Shown: positions 61,152 through 64,000 of the stretch, one piece after another | Numbering within the stretch: position 1 is the stretch's first letter | How the letters are laid out: each line of letters starts with the position of its first letter | Assembly (NCBI GenBank): GCA_038400315.1 | Contig: CP151667.1 | Location: 2,367,174 to 2,431,173, forward strand | Origin: Isosphaeraceae bacterium EP7 | Lineage (GTDB): Bacteria > Planctomycetota > Planctomycetia > Isosphaerales > Isosphaeraceae | Direction: 5' to 3' | DNA length: 64,000 nucleotides | The notes under the pieces: generated by a model | Seen by the model: only the letters and a program-made list of their open reading frames with translations | Told to the model about the DNA's origin: nothing | The model's database searches: none | Program-made: the position numbers and the translations under genes

Positions 61152-63557
61152 TCATTCCCGCGTGATGAACTCGTCGAGGTTCAGGACCACTCGGGCTACG
61201 GTCGTCCAAGCGGACGTGTCATTCTGCTCATCGGCACGTTGACATTCCAATAATGCGTGCAGTCGCTCGCGCTCACGGCGGTTCGGCGTCCTTGCCAGGC
61301 ATCGTCGGAATGCTTCGTCGATTCGCTCGTCGTCGGTCCGATTCCCTTCCGTCAGCCTCGCCGCCAGTGCGGCAGCGCACTCCACGAAAGCTTCGTCGTT
61401 CAGCAAGGTAAGGGCCTGTAAGGGCGTGTTTGACCGCAGTCTTCGCGTGCAGGACCGCGCACCATCAGGGGCATCGAACAATGTGAAGAGCGGATGCGGG
61501 GTCGCCCGCCAGAGGAACGTATACATCCCGCGTCGATATCGATCGGGACCGGAGCTGGTCGCCCATTCCCGCCGCATCTGCCCAAAATTCATCACGCCAT
61601 CCGGCTGCGGCGGGAAGACGCTCGGACCGCCGACCTGCGGCGTGAGCAGCCCGCATGCCGACAGTGCCGCGTCTCGGATTAGCTCGGCGTCGAGTCGGAG
61701 TCGCGCCTGTCGCGAGAGCCGTCTGTTCTCGGGGTCAGTCGCCGTCACGTCGGCCCGGTATCGCGACGATTGCCGATACGTTGCCGACGTGACGATCAGG
61801 CGATGCATTGCCTTGAGGCTCCACCCGCTGCGTATGAACTCCGTGGCGAGCCAGTCGAGCAGCTCGGGATGAGACGGCTTCGCCCCCTGGGTCCCGAAGT
61901 CGTCATCCGTCTCGACGAGACCACGGCCGAAATAGACCTGCCAGAGCCGATTGACCGCAACCCGAGCCACGAGCGGGTTCTCGGGGGCGACGAGCCATCG
62001 GGCGAGATCCATGCGATCGGGGACCTCGTGGGACGTAGCCAGCCCGGGCAGGACTGTCGGCACGCCCGGCTCGACCTTCGCGGCAGGGCGAGTGAAGTCG
62101 CCTTGCGTAAGGAGGTGCGTCTCGCGAGGCTTCTCCCGATCTCGCACGACCATCGACGTCGAGAACTTCGGGGCGCTGCCCCGCAATGCCGCGATCGCCT
62201 CGCGGTGATGTTTCGAATCCGCAGCCTGGTCGATGAACGCGGCGAAGACGATCCGCTTCTGGAGGGCGTTGCGATTTTCGGAGACGATGTCAAACACGGC
62301 CCGCACCGCTTGCGACTGCTTCTGTCGGCCCGCCAAGTCGAGCGAGGCTTCCCACGCCGCCTGCTTGTCCTTCAGCGCCGGTTCATCGGCCTCGACCTTG
62401 GCGAGATAGGCGTGTGCTGCCATCTCAGCCGCCTCGGCCCGGGCGACGGCTTCGGGCGAGGCGAGGGGCATCTCGACCTCGTCAACATTGTTGAAGAACG
62501 CGAAGAATCGATAGTATTCTGATTGGGACAACGGGTCGTACTTGTGGTCGTGGCATTGACAGCAACCCATCGTCAGCCCGAGCCAGACCGAGGCGGTCGT
62601 GTTGGCGCGATCGATGATCGAATCGATCCGGAATTGCTCGATGTCAATTCCACCTTCCTGATTGATCGGCGTGTTACGGTGAAACCCCGTGGCAACCTTC
62701 TGGGCCAGAGTCGCCCCCGGCCGAAGGTCCCCGGCGATCTGGTCGATCGTGAACTCGTCGAAGGGCATGTCGCGGTTCAACGCGTCGATCACCCAGTCTC
62801 GGTACGGCCAGATCGTCCTGGGGGCATCGATGCTATAACCGTTCGAATCGGCGTATCGGGCCCCATCCAGCCAGAGCCGCCCCCACCGCTCCCCGTAGTG
62901 CGGCGACGCCAGGAGCCGATCGACCATGCGTTCGTGCGCGTCTGGCCGGTCATCGCGGAGGAACGCCTCGACGTCGGACGGGTCGGGGGGAAGACCCAGC
63001 AGGTCGAGGCTGATTCTGCGGATGCGGGTCGCCCGGTCGGCTTCCGGCGATGGGACAATCCCCTCGGCTTCCAATCCCTCAAGGATGAAGCGGTCGATCG
63101 GGTTGTGTGCCAACGCCCGATCCCGGATTGGGGGCGGCACGTGATGGACCGGCGGGACGAAAGCCCAGTGGGCCGGAGCCACCGAAGGGACCTCCTCGGC
63201 CGGGGCCTTGGCACCCTCGTCAATCCAACGTCGGATCGCTTCGATCTCGGCCTCGGAGAGGGGTGGACGATCCAGCGGCATCTGCTCGCCATCCCCATCA
63301 CCTCGGAGTGCCAGCACCACCGGACTCTCGCCGCCACGCCCCGGCAAGATGACCGGCCCGTTCTCTCCTCCCTCAGCCAGTTCCCTGGCGGTGTCCAACC
63401 TCAGGCCGGCACGCGGCTTGGTCGCCCCGTGACAGCGGACGCAATGGGCTGCAAGGATGGGCTTCACACGACGAGCATAATCAACCTGAGTCTCGCCTCC
63501 CCTCGTAGGCGAGACGAGGCTGAGTAGGATCCCCAGAGTGACGGCGATGCGTCTCAT
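61152..63557 (-). CDS. Planctomycete cytochrome C / DUF1549 / DUF1553 protein
   Basis: I start at the ATG at 63557, with GAGG six bases upstream; an ATG at 63569 lacks a ribosome site. 801 residues with a signal peptide (MRRIAVTLGILLSLVSPTRG). CVRCH at residues 39-43 is the PSCyt1 haem-c motif. DUF1549 has PIDRFILEGLEAEGI, RISLDLLGLPPDPSDVEAFL and ASPHYGERWGRLWLDGARY. CCQCHDHKYDPLSQSEYYRF is the second Cys-x2-Cys-His. DUF1553 follows with AKPSHPELLDWLATEFIRSG and SNTPLQALTLLNDEAFVE. Unlike the 27.5 kb copy it lacks the inserted binding-like domain. It is paired with DUF1501 downstream. Confidence 0.9.
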   Translation of the reverse strand: MRRIAVTLGILLSLVSPTRGGETQVDYARRVKPILAAHCVRCHGATKPRAGLRLDTARELAEGGENGPVILPGRGGESPVVLALRGDGDGEQMPLDRPPLSEAEIEAIRRWIDEGAKAPAEEVPSVAPAHWAFVPPVHHVPPPIRDRALAHNPIDRFILEGLEAEGIVPSPEADRATRIRRISLDLLGLPPDPSDVEAFLRDDRPDAHERMVDRLLASPHYGERWGRLWLDGARYADSNGYSIDAPRTIWPYRDWVIDALNRDMPFDEFTIDQIAGDLRPGATLAQKVATGFHRNTPINQEGGIDIEQFRIDSIIDRANTTASVWLGLTMGCCQCHDHKYDPLSQSEYYRFFAFFNNVDEVEMPLASPEAVARAEAAEMAAHAYLAKVEADEPALKDKQAAWEASLDLAGRQKQSQAVRAVFDIVSENRNALQKRIVFAAFIDQAADSKHHREAIAALRGSAPKFSTSMVVRDREKPRETHLLTQGDFTRPAAKVEPGVPTVLPGLATSHEVPDRMDLARWLVAPENPLVARVAVNRLWQVYFGRGLVETDDDFGTQGAKPSHPELLDWLATEFIRSGWSLKAMHRLIVTSATYRQSSRYRADVTATDPENRRLSRQARLRLDAELIRDAALSACGLLTPQVGGPSVFPPQPDGVMNFGQMRREWATSSGPDRYRRGMYTFLWRATPHPLFTLFDAPDGARSCTRRLRSNTPLQALTLLNDEAFVECAAALAARLTEGNRTDDERIDEAFRRCLARTPNRRERERLHALLECQRADEQNDTSAWTTVARVVLNLDEFITRE

Positions 63558-63879
63558 CGTCAGCCTCATGGGTGAGCGGCTTGAGTGGATTCCGAAGATT
63601 CAACATCACCAGACTACAGGATTGTCCGGGTAATTCCAGAGTTCTCGGCCACGGTACATTCCGGCAATCAGTCAAGCGCAACAACCTTCACCCGGATGAT
63701 GTGCTCACCTTCCGTCAGCGTCGCTAGTTCACGGGATGACGGCGGGCCGTCAGTGGCGATGGGGCGACGTCGGGTTTACACGCGGGATCGGGCCCTGAAG
63801 AATGTGGATCGCCAATGGAACGGCCTCGACACCGTGTCGGCCTTTTCATTTCGCGAGTCGTTCGGCAGAAGGCGAATCG
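63558..63879. other. Divergent intergenic region, 322 bases
   Basis: This separates the cytochrome/DUF1553 gene from the partial gene at the window end and should carry both promoters. No frame looks coding. Confidence 0.4.
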
Positions 63880-64000
63880 ATGTACGCTCGAATTGGCGGG
63901 ATTCTCGGAGTGATGGCAATGATAGGGGCGGGTGCCGCGGAGGACACGCCCTACGTTGCCCGCCCATTGACCCGTACGGGCGAGTTCACCAAGGGGATCG
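63880..64000 (+). CDS. Secreted protein, N-terminus only (possibly SMP-30/gluconolactonase-like)
   Basis: The ATG at 63880 has AGAAGG seven bases upstream and the frame runs off the window end after 40 codons. MYARIGGILGVMAMIGAGAA is a signal peptide. The mature part begins EDTPYVARPLTRTGEFTKGI, which resembles the start of planctomycete SMP-30/gluconolactonase-family proteins ('..PLT.pGeFTeGIEGPA'). That assignment is a guess from 20 residues. It is divergent from the second cytochrome/DUF1501 operon. Confidence 0.5.
   Translation, partial: MYARIGGILGVMAMIGAGAAEDTPYVARPLTRTGEFTKGI

Noticed and set aside
1-64000. CRISPR arrays and tRNA genes
   Set aside because: Regularly spaced repeats and tRNA arm motifs were looked for by eye and none was found; a short tRNA could still be missed without a covariance search.

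Overview
The window is GC-rich bacterial DNA, almost certainly from a planctomycete and most likely an Isosphaeraceae-type genome (inference). The main evidence is two operons that pair a planctomycete cytochrome C / DUF1549 / DUF1553 protein with a Tat-exported DUF1501 protein, a secreted sulfatase, a neutral-ceramidase-like protein, a non-canonical Nramp-like transporter and long multi-domain sensor kinases. No tRNA, rRNA or CRISPR array was seen.

Layout. 1-20.3 kb (minus strand): a long exopolysaccharide operon read from about 20.3 kb toward position 1. It holds a secreted coiled-coil protein, an O-antigen-ligase/TPR gene broken by an IS701-type element and two in-frame TGA codons, a Wzc-type tyrosine autokinase, a DegT aminotransferase, an acyltransferase, a Wzx flippase, glycosyltransferases of families 4 and 2, and a second Wzy/ligase-like protein. 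Most genes overlap by 1-4 bases. A divergent CapD/WbpM-type nucleotide-sugar dehydratase (20.4-22.7 kb) and a TolC-like protein (23.1-24.4 kb) follow. 24.5-33.7 kb: sulfatase, divergent from a cytochrome/DUF1553 - DUF1501 - Nramp-like series. 34-38 kb (minus): fused 2-oxoacid dehydrogenase E1, E2 and a short-chain dehydrogenase. 38.5-42.6 kb: ceramidase-like gene, an IS3 relic and about 1.4 kb without clear genes. 42.6-48.9 kb: two divergent PAS hybrid histidine kinases, one with a frameshifted membrane sensor. 49-58.2 kb (minus): a chemotaxis operon cheW-mcp-cheR-cheA-cheC-cheD-cheY-cheB without flagellar genes. 58.4-59.5 kb: an IS630-type element. 59.7-63.6 kb (minus): the second cytochrome/DUF1553 - DUF1501 operon, divergent from a partial secreted gene at the window end.

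How the parts work together (inference). The first 24 kb build, modify, flip, polymerise and export a cell-surface polysaccharide. The sulfatase and the two cytochrome/DUF1501 operons fit outer-envelope breakdown of complex polymers, though the cytochrome/DUF1501 families have no firmly assigned biochemistry. The chemotaxis array has a soluble GAF-PAS-GAF receptor and may control something other than a flagellum. Mobile DNA has clearly shaped the window: one IS element sits inside a polysaccharide gene, and several genes are split by frame changes that would all be repaired by one extra base.
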